From NCBI GenBank assembly GCA_049616325.1, contig JBMZHG010000006.1, positions 1-64,000 on the forward strand: a stretch of 64,000 nucleotides of DNA, in the 5' to 3' direction. Made by a program: the position numbers and the translations under genes. Numbering within the stretch: position 1 is the first letter of the stretch; the number at the start of each line of letters is the position of its first letter. Positions 42,302-52,092 of this stretch are shown here, one piece after another. Source of the DNA: UBA11663 sp049616325. Lineage in GTDB: Bacteria > Bacteroidota > Bacteroidia > Flavobacteriales_D > Sanyastnellaceae. Below the pieces are notes generated by a model, which saw only the letters and a list, made by a program, of their open reading frames with translations, did not search any database and was not told the origin of the DNA.

Positions 42302-43288
42302 ATGAACGTCGGCATCCTTGGAAGCGGGAGTTGGGCCACAGCCATTGCCAAAATGCTGTGCAACAACGTGGACACCCTCCATTGGTGGGTGCGCAGCCAG
42401 GACACCGTCGACGAGTTGATGACCTACGGCCACAACCCGCGCTACATCCAAAGCATCAGCTTTCCCAGGGAAAAATTGCGGGTGACCACCGACATGCAAG
42501 CGGTGGTGGACGCGTGCGACGTGTTGTTGGTGGTGATTCCCAGTTTGCATTTGGACAGCGTGTTCCGTGAGCGCGAGCTGAAAGGCATGGAGGGCAAAAT
42601 CTTGTTCTCGGCAATCAAGGGCATGGTGGCGGAATACGACAGCATTCCGGCGCGCTACCTGCACAAGCGGTTTGGGACCCCGTACGAGAACATCGGCATT
42701 GTGTGCGGTCCGTGTCACGCGGAAGAGGTGGCGCGCGAGAAGCTGAGCTACCTGACCGCGGCGTGCCCCACAGAATCCCACGCGGAGTGGTTGGCTGAGC
42801 GGCTTGAAACCCGGTTCATTCGAGTCCAAACCAGCGACGACGTCTTCGGCGCGGAGCTTGCAGCCGTGTTGAAAAACGTGTACGCGATCGCGGCGGGCAT
42901 CGCGCACGGCCTTGGGTACGGCGACAACTTCATTAGCGTCCTGGTCAGCAACGCAAGCCAGGAGATGAAGCGGTTCCTCGCGGCGGTTCACCAAATCGAC
43001 CGCGACGTCAAGGGCAGCCCCTACCTCGGTGATTTGCTTGTCACGGCGTACAGCCCGCACAGCCGAAACCGCACGCTCGGAACCATGATTGGAAAGGGCT
43101 ACACCGTCAAGTCCGCGATCCTCGAAATGGACATGGTTGCCGAGGGTTTCACGGGCTCTCAGGGCATCCACGCGCTGAACCAGAAGTACGACGTGGACAT
43201 CCCCATCGCGGAATCGGTGTACCGCATCCTCCACGAGAAAATGGCGCCCTCCATCGAGATGCGTTTGCTGAGCGACGAGCTTTCTTGA
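42302..43288 (+). CDS. gpsA: Glycerol-3-phosphate dehydrogenase (NAD(P)+)
   Basis: A 328-residue enzyme that makes sn-glycerol-3-phosphate for phospholipids from dihydroxyacetone phosphate. The N-terminal Rossmann motif is GILGSGSWATAIAKML (GxGxxxA); VVIPSLHLDSVF, FSAIKGMVAEYDSIPARYL, GPCHAEEVAREKLSYLTAA and the catalytic LKNVYAIAAGIAHGLGYGDN follow in the family order. The C-terminus ends with VYRILHEKMAPSIEM. It stands alone between glyS and the large type B cargo gene. Confidence 0.95.
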   Translation: MNVGILGSGSWATAIAKMLCNNVDTLHWWVRSQDTVDELMTYGHNPRYIQSISFPREKLRVTTDMQAVVDACDVLLVVIPSLHLDSVFRERELKGMEGKILFSAIKGMVAEYDSIPARYLHKRFGTPYENIGIVCGPCHAEEVAREKLSYLTAACPTESHAEWLAERLETRFIRVQTSDDVFGAELAAVLKNVYAIAAGIAHGLGYGDNFISVLVSNASQEMKRFLAAVHQIDRDVKGSPYLGDLLVTAYSPHSRNRTLGTMIGKGYTVKSAILEMDMVAEGFTGSQGIHALNQKYDVDIPIAESVYRILHEKMAPSIEMRLLSDELS

Positions 43289-43368
43289 CCTCTTTTGGCG
43301 GCTCGCTTGGGCAACCTGAGTCGCGCGCGCGGTGTTTTCACGTTGAGCCTGTCCGTATTTTCGTCTCA

Positions 43369-46300
43369 ATGCCCCACCCTGTTTCACGTGTTTTGGTCCT
43401 TCGATGGGCGGTTTGGGTTTGCGCCCTGAGCGCCTCTTGGGGGATTTCAGCCCAAACCTCCGGCGGCCTCCACTGGCTCCCCAACGACGGGCAATGGGAG
43501 ATGCCGGTGCGCATGCGCGCCGACTGGGCGGGCGGGGTGACCTGGCTTGAAGCGGACGGGATGAACATGTGGGTGGCAGGCGAAGGTTACGCAGAGCTTT
43601 GGGACCACCACTTTGAAGGCGCCACGGCGCCGGCGGGCGACTTGGTCAGCCACGGATGGCGCGTGACGTGGGAAGGTTCCAGCCTGGACGCACCGCACGA
43701 GACCTTGGCCGAAGCCGGCCACCGCGTGAACATTTACAAAGGGCAGGACCCTTCCCGGTGGGCGGAAGGGTTGGTGCCGGAGACGCGTTTCAAGTTGCAC
43801 GACGTGTGGCCTGGAATCGATTTGCGGGTCGGTCCCCGTTCGCCGGGAGACCGCGAAGCGCTGCCTGGGCCGGGGTGGAAGGAGGACTGGATTTTGCAAC
43901 CGGGAGCCGACCCCGACCATCTCGCGGTGCGCCACGACGGCGTGGACCTTTCCCTGCAGCCGGACGGCAGCCTGTACATCCAACTCGGCGCCACGGCCGA
44001 GGCGAGGTGGGGCGTCCCGTACGCTTACCAAACTCAGGCGGGGCACATCTCGGAAGTCGAGGTGGCCTACGTGTTGGACGGCACGACCGTGCGCTTCGAG
44101 CTTGGCCCGTACGACGCCGCCCTGCCCCTTGTGATTGACCCCGACATCGTCTTCGCCACGTACATCGGGGCCACGCAGCCCAACTGGGGCTTCACGGCGG
44201 CGTACGACGAAGACGGCCGGGCCATTGGCGGCACGGCCCTTTGGGACGGAGACTTCGGCACCTACCCCACGACGGCAGGCGCGATCAGCACGGGAATGAC
44301 CTTCGACACGGCCCCGTACGACTGCGGGCTGTCGGTGTTCAGTCCGGACGGCACGACCCTCGAATACAGCACGGTCTTCGGCGGGCAGCGCTTGGACGTC
44401 CCGTCGAGCATCGTGACGGACAGCCAGGGCGCGATTTTCGTGCTCGGCACCACCGGCTCGTCCGACTTCCCCGTCACGGCCGGGGTGTACGACGGGACCT
44501 TTTGCACCAACACGTCCGTCAACCTCAGCGCTTGCTGCAACTACCCCGGCGACGGCGACGCCCTGCCGCAGGGTTCGAGCCTGTTCGTGATGAAATTCAA
44601 CCCCGTGGCGGGCGGGAGTTCCCTGGACGCCTCCACCTTTGTGGGGGGATGCAACGGGCCTTCGGGCGTGAACCGCGGGCAGGTCCTCGCGTACAACTAC
44701 GGCGACGTCTTTCGTGGCGAAATCAACGTCGACTCACAGGACCGGCCTTGGGTGGCCAGCGTGACCGGCGCCTCGGACTTCCCGGTTGTCAACGCGCCGT
44801 TTCCGGCCTACGGAGGAGGTTCGACGGATGCGGTGGTGTTTCGGTTGTCGTCCGACCTCAGCGCCTTGGAGTGGTCGACGTTTCTGGGCGGCTCGCAAGA
44901 CGACGCGGGCTACGGCATCCAGTTCACCCCGGGCGGAGAACCGGTGGTGTGCGGCGGCACGACCTCCGGCAACTTCCCGGTGCAGCCGGACGGCCACGAC
45001 ACGACCTACGGCGGCGTGAGCGACGGGTTTGTCGTGCGCATTGCGGCCGGAGGCGGGGCGGTGACGGGCGGGACGCTGTTTGGCACCAACAACTACGACC
45101 AAGCGTACTTCGTGCAGATCGACGCGGTCAGCCAGATCTACCTCTACGGCCAAAGCATCGGCAACAAACCGATTACGGCGGGCACGTACAGCGACAGCCC
45201 GCAGGCCGGTCAGTTCGTGGCGTGCTATTCACCCGCGTTGGACAACTTGGAATGGCACACGCGGGTAGGTGATCCCGGGAATGTGGGCAGCGTGGACATC
45301 AGTCCTACCGCGTTTTTGGTCAGCGATTGCGGGGAGATTTACCTTAGCGGGTGGGGGGGATCGACCAACAACACCAGCCCTTACATCTTCTCGTCGGGCA
45401 CCAACGGCATGCCGGTCACCTCGGACGCGTTCCAAACGAATACGAACGACGGCGATTTTTGGCTTGGGGTGATGAGTCCGGGTGGCACGGAGTTGAGTTA
45501 TGCGACGTTCTTCGGCGGCGGTCAATCGGCCGAGCACGTGGACGGCGGCACGTCGCGTTTCGACAAGGACGGCACGGTGTACCAAGCCATGTGCGCGGGC
45601 TGCGGCGGGAACAGCGATTTGCCCACGACGCCGGGCGCCTGGAGTTCCACCAACGACAGCTTCAATTGCAACCTTGGGTTGTTCAAATTCGAGCTCGGCG
45701 AACTGAACGTGGGCATTGACGTGGCCACGCCTGGCGTTCTGTGCGACGGCCTCGACGTGGAATTTGAGAACACGTCGACGCCAGGCTACGAGTACATCTG
45801 GACCTTCGACGACGGCACGACAAGCAGCGAGTACGAACCCACCCACACCTTTCCCAACCCAGGGTCGTACACGGTCATCTTGACGGTCATTGATCCGGCC
45901 GGGTGCCTCGATCCGGTCGACACGGAGATTGACGTCAACATCCAGGCCCCGCCCTCGCCGAGCATCATGCCGGTGGACCCGGTGTGCGAAGGGGAGACGG
46001 TGGAACTCATTGCCAACGGTTCTCCGGACTTGGTTTGGACGGCCAACCCTTACTTGGGAGACCTCACGGTGGCCGTGCAACAGGTGACGCCACCTCCGGG
46101 AGTGACCACATTCAGCGTCACCGACGTCAACACCTGCGGTGAAGGCTCTGCTTCGATTGACGTGGTGGTGCAGGCGGTGGCCGCGGAAGTGACCCCGTCG
46201 AGCACGGCGATTTGCTTGGGCGAAAGCGTCACGTTGATCGCCGAAGGCGCGACCAGTGCCACGTGGTTTCCCACCGCAGGGCTCGACAACCCCAACGCGA

Positions 46301-47370
46301 CCACGGTGCAGGCCTCCCCGTCGGAGACAGTGACGTACACCGTGGTGCTGACGGACAACCTGGGCTGCACAGGGGAAACCGAGGCGACGGTTTCGGTGGT
46401 CCCGGGTCCGCCGGGGGATCAGGTGTACCCGACCGTGACGATCTGCGAGGGTTTTGGCATTCAGTTGCCCGGTGCCGAAGGCGACCAATGGTTGTGGAGC
46501 CCGGCCGAATTCGTCAGCAACCCCAACGTGCAGTTCCCGTACGCCACGCCCGACGCGACGACGACGTTTACGGTGTCCATCGTCAACCTCTGCGGCATCG
46601 GGTCGGACGAAGTGACGGTCGAGGTTCGTGTGCCGGAGGCGTACGCAAGCGAAGGCGGAGGCATGTGCCGCGGAGACGTGTTTGAGCTGTCGGCCGAGGG
46701 CAACGACCCCAACTCGACGTTCACGTGGGCGCCGGCTGATTTGGCCACCTCGCCCAACAGCGCGACTACCTCAGTCTTCCCGATTGTCAACCAAACCTTC
46801 ACGGTTTACGTCACCGACAGCGAGGGGTGCACGGCCAGCGATCAAGTGACGGTGTACGTGACGCAGCCACCGGGCCTCACGGCCGGGCCGGACCGCGAGG
46901 TGGCGTGGCTCGACACGGTGCAATTGCTTGGACAGGCGCCGGATTTGGACGTCTATTGGACGCCGGCCGAAAACTTGGATTGCAGCACGTGCTTGGAGCC
47001 GATTTTGACGGTTGTGGAGCCGGGCTGGTACGTGCTGAACGCCGTCGACACGACGGGGTGCGTGGGCCGGGATTCCACCTACGTGGACGTGTATTACCCG
47101 GTGTATTTGCCGACCAGTTTCACGCCCAACAACGACGGGATCAACGACGTGTTCGCGGCGGTCGGGGAAGATTTGCGTGGGTACTGGATGCGGGTCTTCA
47201 ACCGGTGGGGCGAGCTGGTTTTTGAGTCGGACGACCCCGAGGAGCCCTGGCAAGGCAACGTGCTCGGAGGGGACCACTACGCACCCGACGGCGTGTATTT
47301 GTGGCAAGTGCGCATCGAGCGGTTGGACGGGCCTGTTCTGCTTCAAGGCCACGTGCATTTGTTGAGGTAG
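43369..47370 (+). CDS. Giant PKD/SBBP-type protein with gliding-associated T9SS type B domain
   Basis: A 1333-residue surface protein. Signal peptide (1-28, ending WGISAQ); a bacteroidal N-terminal domain of DUF7948 type (LHWLPNDGQWEMPVRMRADW); several SBBP-like beta-propeller repeats (about 260-780, e.g. YSTVFGGQRLDVPSSIVTDS and WSTFLGGSQDDAGYGIQFTP); a PKD domain (about 790-855, YIWTFDDGTTSSEYEPTHTF); PKD/Ig-like modules with SxTxCxGxxV motifs; and a CHU_C gliding-motility-associated C-terminus (about 1247-1333) with PTSFTPNNDGINDVF and FNRWGELVFES. It should be exported by the type IX system as a type B cargo. Length is usual for this class; the ligand is unknown. Confidence 0.9.
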   Translation: MPHPVSRVLVLRWAVWVCALSASWGISAQTSGGLHWLPNDGQWEMPVRMRADWAGGVTWLEADGMNMWVAGEGYAELWDHHFEGATAPAGDLVSHGWRVTWEGSSLDAPHETLAEAGHRVNIYKGQDPSRWAEGLVPETRFKLHDVWPGIDLRVGPRSPGDREALPGPGWKEDWILQPGADPDHLAVRHDGVDLSLQPDGSLYIQLGATAEARWGVPYAYQTQAGHISEVEVAYVLDGTTVRFELGPYDAALPLVIDPDIVFATYIGATQPNWGFTAAYDEDGRAIGGTALWDGDFGTYPTTAGAISTGMTFDTAPYDCGLSVFSPDGTTLEYSTVFGGQRLDVPSSIVTDSQGAIFVLGTTGSSDFPVTAGVYDGTFCTNTSVNLSACCNYPGDGDALPQGSSLFVMKFNPVAGGSSLDASTFVGGCNGPSGVNRGQVLAYNYGDVFRGEINVDSQDRPWVASVTGASDFPVVNAPFPAYGGGSTDAVVFRLSSDLSALEWSTFLGGSQDDAGYGIQFTPGGEPVVCGGTTSGNFPVQPDGHDTTYGGVSDGFVVRIAAGGGAVTGGTLFGTNNYDQAYFVQIDAVSQIYLYGQSIGNKPITAGTYSDSPQAGQFVACYSPALDNLEWHTRVGDPGNVGSVDISPTAFLVSDCGEIYLSGWGGSTNNTSPYIFSSGTNGMPVTSDAFQTNTNDGDFWLGVMSPGGTELSYATFFGGGQSAEHVDGGTSRFDKDGTVYQAMCAGCGGNSDLPTTPGAWSSTNDSFNCNLGLFKFELGELNVGIDVATPGVLCDGLDVEFENTSTPGYEYIWTFDDGTTSSEYEPTHTFPNPGSYTVILTVIDPAGCLDPVDTEIDVNIQAPPSPSIMPVDPVCEGETVELIANGSPDLVWTANPYLGDLTVAVQQVTPPPGVTTFSVTDVNTCGEGSASIDVVVQAVAAEVTPSSTAICLGESVTLIAEGATSATWFPTAGLDNPNATTVQASPSETVTYTVVLTDNLGCTGETEATVSVVPGPPGDQVYPTVTICEGFGIQLPGAEGDQWLWSPAEFVSNPNVQFPYATPDATTTFTVSIVNLCGIGSDEVTVEVRVPEAYASEGGGMCRGDVFELSAEGNDPNSTFTWAPADLATSPNSATTSVFPIVNQTFTVYVTDSEGCTASDQVTVYVTQPPGLTAGPDREVAWLDTVQLLGQAPDLDVYWTPAENLDCSTCLEPILTVVEPGWYVLNAVDTTGCVGRDSTYVDVYYPVYLPTSFTPNNDGINDVFAAVGEDLRGYWMRVFNRWGELVFESDDPEEPWQGNVLGGDHYAPDGVYLWQVRIERLDGPVLLQGHVHLLR

Positions 47371-47469
47371 CGTTTCGTTCTGTTGTCGACATCGTTGTCC
47401 ACAATCCGTGGTGGGCGCCGCGGTTGAATGGGGTGTGGATTTTCCGACCTCGATTTCTACCTTTCTGCC

Positions 47470-48675
47470 ATGGATTCACTGCGCCATGCCTCCCCTTTGA
47501 CCTCTGCGGACGTGTTGAACGTTTTGCCGGGCATGTTTTGGGACCACGATTGCGTCATGCTTCCCGGCTTGGGGGGCTTCGTGTGCAATCCCCGCTCGGC
47601 ATGGTACGACGAGGCCAAACGCCAAATCGTCCCCCCTTCCCGCGACGTCTTGTTCAACTCGCGCTTGACCACCAACGACGGCCTGGTGGCCAACGAGCTT
47701 ATGGCCAAGCATGGAATCACCTACCGCGAAGCGCTCAAGGCGGTCGAAGGGTTGGTCGCGGCAATCCAAGACGACCTCGAAAAGGGCGCCACGGTTGAAC
47801 TTCCCGGATTGGGCAAGCTCTACGGGGAAGAGGACGGGCAGCTACGTTTCATGGCGGACGTGGAATTCGAGCGCATGCTTCGGTCGTTTGGCCACGCGAG
47901 CATCCCGCTGGTGGCACGCTCCGTCGAGGCTGTTTCGCCAGTTCCCGTCGCCGCATCTGCCCCACCGGCAGAAACGTCAACGCCTCTGCAAACCACAGAA
48001 GCGGTTCCGGCTACGGCGCGCGAGCCGCGCGTCATTCCGCTTCGCGTCAAGTTGGGCCGCGCGGCCGCTGCGGTGGCCATCCCCCTGACCTTGGCCGGCG
48101 CGTACTTGTTGTCCGAGCCCGCCGGCACGGAGACCTTGCTTGGCACCAACCCGCTCTGGAACGCGGTTCCCGTGACGGCGACTTACGCTCCCCTCGAACG
48201 CCCGTCCTTGGAGGCCTGGTCCGAGTCGGACGAGGTGATCGCGGGCGAGACGGTGCAGGAATTTGTGGACCGCACGGGTTGGGAAGGCCTGCTCGAATTC
48301 GACCTCGAGGCAGGACGCCCGGCCGCAGGAGGCCTTCGCATTGACGTGCCTGTCACGCCAGATCCTGAACCGACGCTCGAACCTGCTCCGGACGTGAGCC
48401 CGACCCCCACGCCGACCCCCGTGGCAAAGCCTGTAGAGGCTCCCGCGCCGGTCAACTTCCTCATTGTGGGAGGAGCGTTTGGGGTGAAGGAGAATGCGGA
48501 AAAGCTGTCTGCCACCATGGAGGCAGAGGGGTTTGAGACTTCGCTGCACTTCCAGGCACACAACGGACTGACCGTGGTGGCCATGGGCGGCTACGCCACG
48601 GAGGATGAAGCGCGAAGGGCCCTCGAGGACGCCCGAGCCCGAGGCCACGAAAAGGCGTGGTTGAAGCGCTTGTGA
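47470..48675 (+). CDS. HU-CCDC81 and SPOR domain envelope protein
   Basis: A 401-residue membrane protein. The N-terminus (about 10-130) matches the paired bacterial CCDC81-like HU domains (MLPGLGGFVCNPRSAWYDEA, then VELPGLGKLYGEEDGQLRF); a Pro/Ala linker leads to one transmembrane helix (about 200-217, AAVAIPLTLAGAYLLSE); a Pro-rich periplasmic linker (TPDPEPTLEPAPDVSPTPTP) follows; and a SPOR domain closes the protein (about 330-401, FLIVGGAFGVKENAEKL). SPOR domains bind denuded glycan at division sites, so it likely links cytoplasmic and septal components. The HAD gene starts 10 bases after it. Confidence 0.88.
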   Translation: MDSLRHASPLTSADVLNVLPGMFWDHDCVMLPGLGGFVCNPRSAWYDEAKRQIVPPSRDVLFNSRLTTNDGLVANELMAKHGITYREALKAVEGLVAAIQDDLEKGATVELPGLGKLYGEEDGQLRFMADVEFERMLRSFGHASIPLVARSVEAVSPVPVAASAPPAETSTPLQTTEAVPATAREPRVIPLRVKLGRAAAAVAIPLTLAGAYLLSEPAGTETLLGTNPLWNAVPVTATYAPLERPSLEAWSESDEVIAGETVQEFVDRTGWEGLLEFDLEAGRPAAGGLRIDVPVTPDPEPTLEPAPDVSPTPTPTPVAKPVEAPAPVNFLIVGGAFGVKENAEKLSATMEAEGFETSLHFQAHNGLTVVAMGGYATEDEARRALEDARARGHEKAWLKRL

Positions 48676-48685
48676 TGCGGCAGCC

Positions 48686-49351
48686 ATGCTGAACCAACCC
48701 GTGGAACTTGCGGCGCTGGACGGCGTCATCTTGGACTTTGGAGGCGTCCTTTACGACATTGATTACGACGCGCCTGTCAAGGCCTTTGCGGCCCTAGGCG
48801 ACACCGAGTTTGCGTCTCTGTACCACCAAGCAGCCCAAACCCCCTGGTTCGACGACCTCGAAACCGGCAACCTGGACCGCGACACCTTTTACGGGCACCT
48901 CCAAGCTCGGTGCCGGCCGGGCACGACCCTTGACGAGGTGCACGCCGCCTGGTGCAGCATCTTGACTGGAATGCCTCCGCGTCGCGCAGAGCTGGTGCGG
49001 CACCTCGGCCAGCGGACACGGTTGTTTTTGTTGAGCAACACCAACGCCATTCACGCCCGCGTGTTCGAAGACGACTTGCGGGCTACGCTGCCCGATGCCG
49101 GGGCGTTTTGGGGCGCGTTTGAAAAGGCGCATTACAGCCAAGACCTGGGCATGAAAAAACCCCATCCGGAAACGTTTTTGCACGTGTGCGAACGGCACGG
49201 TTTGGCCCCCGAGAGGACGCTGTTTCTTGACGACAGCCTTCAGCACGTTCAAGGCGCCGACCGGGCGGGCCTGCATGCGCATCATTTGGACTTGGGCAAG
49301 GAAGATTTTGAAGGGTGGCTTCGGCGCATGGGCTGGCCGTTGCCCGCCTGA
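48686..49351 (+). CDS. HAD superfamily hydrolase (HAD-IA)
   Basis: A 221-residue cytosolic phosphatase-like protein. Motif I is VILDFGGVLYD with nucleophile Asp17 and the general acid position occupied by Gly (DFGG instead of DxD), as in the epoxide-hydrolase N-domain/YihX branch. Motif II is LFLLSNTNAIHA, motif III includes Lys in GMKKPHPETF, and motif IV is TLFLDDSLQHVQGADRAGL with two Asp. A helical cap lies at about 20-80. Substrate unknown; a sugar phosphate or nucleotide is plausible. It is probably co-transcribed with the SPOR protein gene. Confidence 0.9.
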   Translation: MLNQPVELAALDGVILDFGGVLYDIDYDAPVKAFAALGDTEFASLYHQAAQTPWFDDLETGNLDRDTFYGHLQARCRPGTTLDEVHAAWCSILTGMPPRRAELVRHLGQRTRLFLLSNTNAIHARVFEDDLRATLPDAGAFWGAFEKAHYSQDLGMKKPHPETFLHVCERHGLAPERTLFLDDSLQHVQGADRAGLHAHHLDLGKEDFEGWLRRMGWPLPA

Positions 49352-49406
49352 GCACTTCAGGCTTCGGTCGTGGTCGGGCCCTTACGGAAAGGATGCCAGC
49401 GAAGAA

Positions 49407-49832
49407 TCACCCGAGGCTTTCGAACAAGCGGTCGAGTTCTTCGTGCTTTTCAGAGGGAACGGGCGTGGCGCCCTGTTCGAGGATCACGAAGACCTCTTGC
49501 CCACGGGCTTCCTCAGGAAAGGACTTGCTGCCGCGGTAACGCGTGCCCTCCGGGTCGATGCGCATCAGTTGCGCGTCCGATTCGCCAAATTTGAAGTACC
49601 ACACGTCGCCCCCGTCGTGGCGCTCGAGGTAGGTCAAGCGCGACGTCGTGGTTTCCCAAAACACCGTGCTGAATTCCGCAATGAGTTCTTCGACCCGTCT
49701 CGGCTCCTCCGAGGAAATGCGCGCCCATTCCGTGGCGGGCAACCCTTGAGAGGCCAAGAAGCGCGCGAACTCCATTTCCAGTCCTTGGAGTTCGTCGCGC
49801 GTCAGGGCCCGAAATCGGCGGCTTTCGCTCAT
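49407..49832 (-). CDS. DUF6495 family protein
   Basis: A 141-residue soluble protein beginning FRALTRDELQGLEMEFARFL and continuing with EEPRRVEELIAEFSTVFWET, the pattern recalled for DUF6495, a small bacteroidal family of unknown function. It has no signal peptide, membrane helix or catalytic motif that can be recognised. Its ATG shares four bases (ATGA) with the stop of the upstream peptidase gene, so the two are translationally coupled. The family call is from memory of similar proteins. Confidence 0.7.
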   Translation of the reverse strand: MSESRRFRALTRDELQGLEMEFARFLASQGLPATEWARISSEEPRRVEELIAEFSTVFWETTTSRLTYLERHDGGDVWYFKFGESDAQLMRIDPEGTRYRGSKSFPEEARGQEVFVILEQGATPVPSEKHEELDRLFESLG

Positions 49833-52027
49833 TCGTGAATGTCCTCAAGCATGAACATGAAGGCGTACTCGAGCGCCACTTCCTTGATGCGCTCGAAGCG
49901 CCCGGAAGCCCCGCCGTGGCCCGTCTCCATGTTGCAGTCCATGATGAGCAAGTTGTCGTCGGTTTTGAAGTCGCGCAGTTTGGCAATCCATTTGGCGGGT
50001 TCCCAGTACTGCACTTGGCTGTCCCAGTATCCCGTCGTGATGAGCACGTGGGGGTAGGCTTTCGCGGCGACGTTGTCGTACGGGCTGTACGTCATCATGT
50101 AATCGAAGTACTCCTTGTTCTTGGGGTTGCCCCACTCGTCAAACTCAAACGTGGTCAACGGAATGCTCTCGTCGAGCATGGTGTTGATCACGTCCACAAA
50201 CGGCACGCCCGCAATCACTCCGTTGAACAGGCCCGGTTCGAGGTTCATCACGGCGCCCATCAACAGCCCGCCGGCACTGCCGCCCATCGCGTAGAGGTGG
50301 TCGGGGCTCGTGAAGCCCTCGGCGACCATGGCTTTGCCGCAGTCGATGAAGTCGGTGAAGGTGTTCATTTTGTTGAACAACTTGCCGTCTTCGTACCAGT
50401 GGCGACCCATTTCGCTTCCACCCCGGATGTGGGCGATGGCGTACACGAAGCCGCGGTCGAGCAAGCTCAACCGGGCCACCGAGAAGTACGCGTCCATGCT
50501 TGCTCCGTAGCTGCCGTAAGCGTAGAGCAGGAAGGGGTTGTCCCCTGTGCGCTCGACGCCTTTGCGGTACACGATGCTCACGGGAACCTTCACGCCGTCG
50601 CGCGCCTCCACCATCATGCGCTCGCTGACGTAGTTGGCGGGGTCAAACGTGCCGCCCAACACCTCTTGCTGCTTCAGCGTGGTGATCTCGCTGGTGTCGA
50701 AGTCGTATTCGAGCACGCTGTTGGGTGTGGTCAGGGACGTGTAACTGTAACGAAGTCGACCCGCGTTGAAGTCAGGATTCGCTCCGACGTAGGCGGTGTA
50801 GGCCGGGTCGTTGAACGGGATGTATTCATCTGAGGTGCCGTCCCAGCGCTTGATGCGGATTCGGTTGAGGCCTTCTTGGCGTTCTTGAACGACGAGCCAA
50901 TCGTTGAAAATCTCGATGCCTTCGAGCAAGACGTCGTCGCGGTGGGGAAGCACGTCCTCCCAATTGCCGTACGTCGTGGCGTTGACCGGGGTCTTGACGA
51001 GCTTGAAGTTCTTGGCGTTGCGGTTGGTGACGATGTAGAAATGGTCGCCGTAGTGGCTCACACTGTATTCGAGGTCGCGCTCGCGGGGCTGGATGACTTT
51101 CCACTCCCCGTCGGGGGTGTTGGCGTCCAAGTAATGCCACTCCGTGCTCACGGTGGTGCTGGTTCCGATGACGAGGAAGGCTTCGCTTTTGGTCTTGCCT
51201 ACGCCGCACGAGAACGTCTCGTCCTTCTCCTCGAACACGAGCACGTCCTGGCTCACGTCGGTGCCGAGCACGTGCTTGTAGATCTGGAACGAACGCAAGG
51301 TCACGGGGTCCTTCTTGGTGTAGAACAGGGTCTTGTTGTCGTTGGCCCACGTGGCGCCTCCGGTGGTTTCAGGAATGCGGTCTTCAAAGATTTCCCCGCT
51401 GCGCAGGTCTTTGACGTAGAGGGTGTATTGGCGGCGGCTCACGGTGTCGACGCCGTAAACGAGCAGGTTGTTGTCGGGACTCACGCTGCGTCCGCCCACG
51501 GCGAAGTAGGTGTGGCCTTCCGCCATCGCGGGCTGGTCGAGCATGACTTCTTCTTCGGCGTCCATGCTGCCTTTCTTGCGGCAGGAGTAGGGGTACTCCT
51601 TGCCTTCTTCGTAGCGGCTGTAGTACCAGTATCCTTTGTCCAGCACAGGCACGCTCTCGTCGTCCTTCTTGATGCGGCCCACGATCTCGTCGTAAATCTT
51701 GGTTTGGAATTCCTCGGTGGGCGCCATCACCTCCTTTTTGTAGCTGTTTTCAGCTTCGAGGTAGGCGACGACTTCGGCGGTTTGGGCATCGGGCTCCTTG
51801 GCCTCCTTTTGCTCGTCGCTCAACCGCATCCAGAAGTAATCGTCGTGCAATTGCAAGCCGTGGATGTCGGTGATGTGCGGCTTTTTTGCCGCGTCGGGAG
51901 GCGTCGGAAGTTCCGAGGCCTTGGTCACGTAGTCAGGGGTCTTCATGTCAGTGGAAGAGGGGTTGCTGCAGCCCGCGGTGAGGGCCCAAACGGCGGCCGC
52001 TGCCGCTCCAAAAGTTCGCATGTTCAT
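49829..52027 (-). CDS. ptrB: Oligopeptidase B-like S9 peptidase lipoprotein
   Basis: A 732-residue serine peptidase of the prolyl oligopeptidase family. The N-terminus is a lipoprotein signal (MNMRTFGAAAAAVWALTAGC), so unlike cytosolic OpdB it should sit in the periplasm or outer membrane. A seven-bladed propeller (about 90-430) precedes the alpha/beta-hydrolase domain with RGGSEMGRHWYEDGK, catalytic Ser584 in MGGSAGGLLMGAV, YSPYDNV and ITTGYWDSQV near the catalytic Asp, and the catalytic His in METGHGGASGRF. It is expected to cleave oligopeptides, typically after basic residues. It overlaps the DUF6495 gene by four bases. Confidence 0.93.
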   Translation of the reverse strand: MNMRTFGAAAAAVWALTAGCSNPSSTDMKTPDYVTKASELPTPPDAAKKPHITDIHGLQLHDDYFWMRLSDEQKEAKEPDAQTAEVVAYLEAENSYKKEVMAPTEEFQTKIYDEIVGRIKKDDESVPVLDKGYWYYSRYEEGKEYPYSCRKKGSMDAEEEVMLDQPAMAEGHTYFAVGGRSVSPDNNLLVYGVDTVSRRQYTLYVKDLRSGEIFEDRIPETTGGATWANDNKTLFYTKKDPVTLRSFQIYKHVLGTDVSQDVLVFEEKDETFSCGVGKTKSEAFLVIGTSTTVSTEWHYLDANTPDGEWKVIQPRERDLEYSVSHYGDHFYIVTNRNAKNFKLVKTPVNATTYGNWEDVLPHRDDVLLEGIEIFNDWLVVQERQEGLNRIRIKRWDGTSDEYIPFNDPAYTAYVGANPDFNAGRLRYSYTSLTTPNSVLEYDFDTSEITTLKQQEVLGGTFDPANYVSERMMVEARDGVKVPVSIVYRKGVERTGDNPFLLYAYGSYGASMDAYFSVARLSLLDRGFVYAIAHIRGGSEMGRHWYEDGKLFNKMNTFTDFIDCGKAMVAEGFTSPDHLYAMGGSAGGLLMGAVMNLEPGLFNGVIAGVPFVDVINTMLDESIPLTTFEFDEWGNPKNKEYFDYMMTYSPYDNVAAKAYPHVLITTGYWDSQVQYWEPAKWIAKLRDFKTDDNLLIMDCNMETGHGGASGRFERIKEVALEYAFMFMLEDIHE

Positions 52028-52065
52028 TTCAACGAATTTACTTCCGCACACTGCGTGCGGGGTTG

Positions 52066-52073
52066 CGAAGATA
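52066..52073 (-). promoter_or_regulatory. Candidate -7 element of the S9 peptidase gene
   Basis: TATCTTCG on the minus strand, 38 bases before the ATG at 52027, in the 65-base gap after kdsB. It is one of the few candidates in the window that would leave a normal-length leader. Confidence 0.4.
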
Positions 52074-52092
52074 CAGGTCAGGTCTGCGACCG

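Noticed and set aside
40503..42305. A 600-codon open frame on the plus strand across pgk and glyS
   Set aside because: It is antisense to two clearly recognised enzymes, has no family motif, and is rich in residues produced by reading high-G+C genes backwards.
49407..52027. A toxin-antitoxin or defence pair formed by the coupled peptidase and DUF6495 genes
   Set aside because: The peptidase is a typical exported oligopeptidase B-like lipoprotein and DUF6495 has no antitoxin or immunity feature; the overlap only shows translational coupling.
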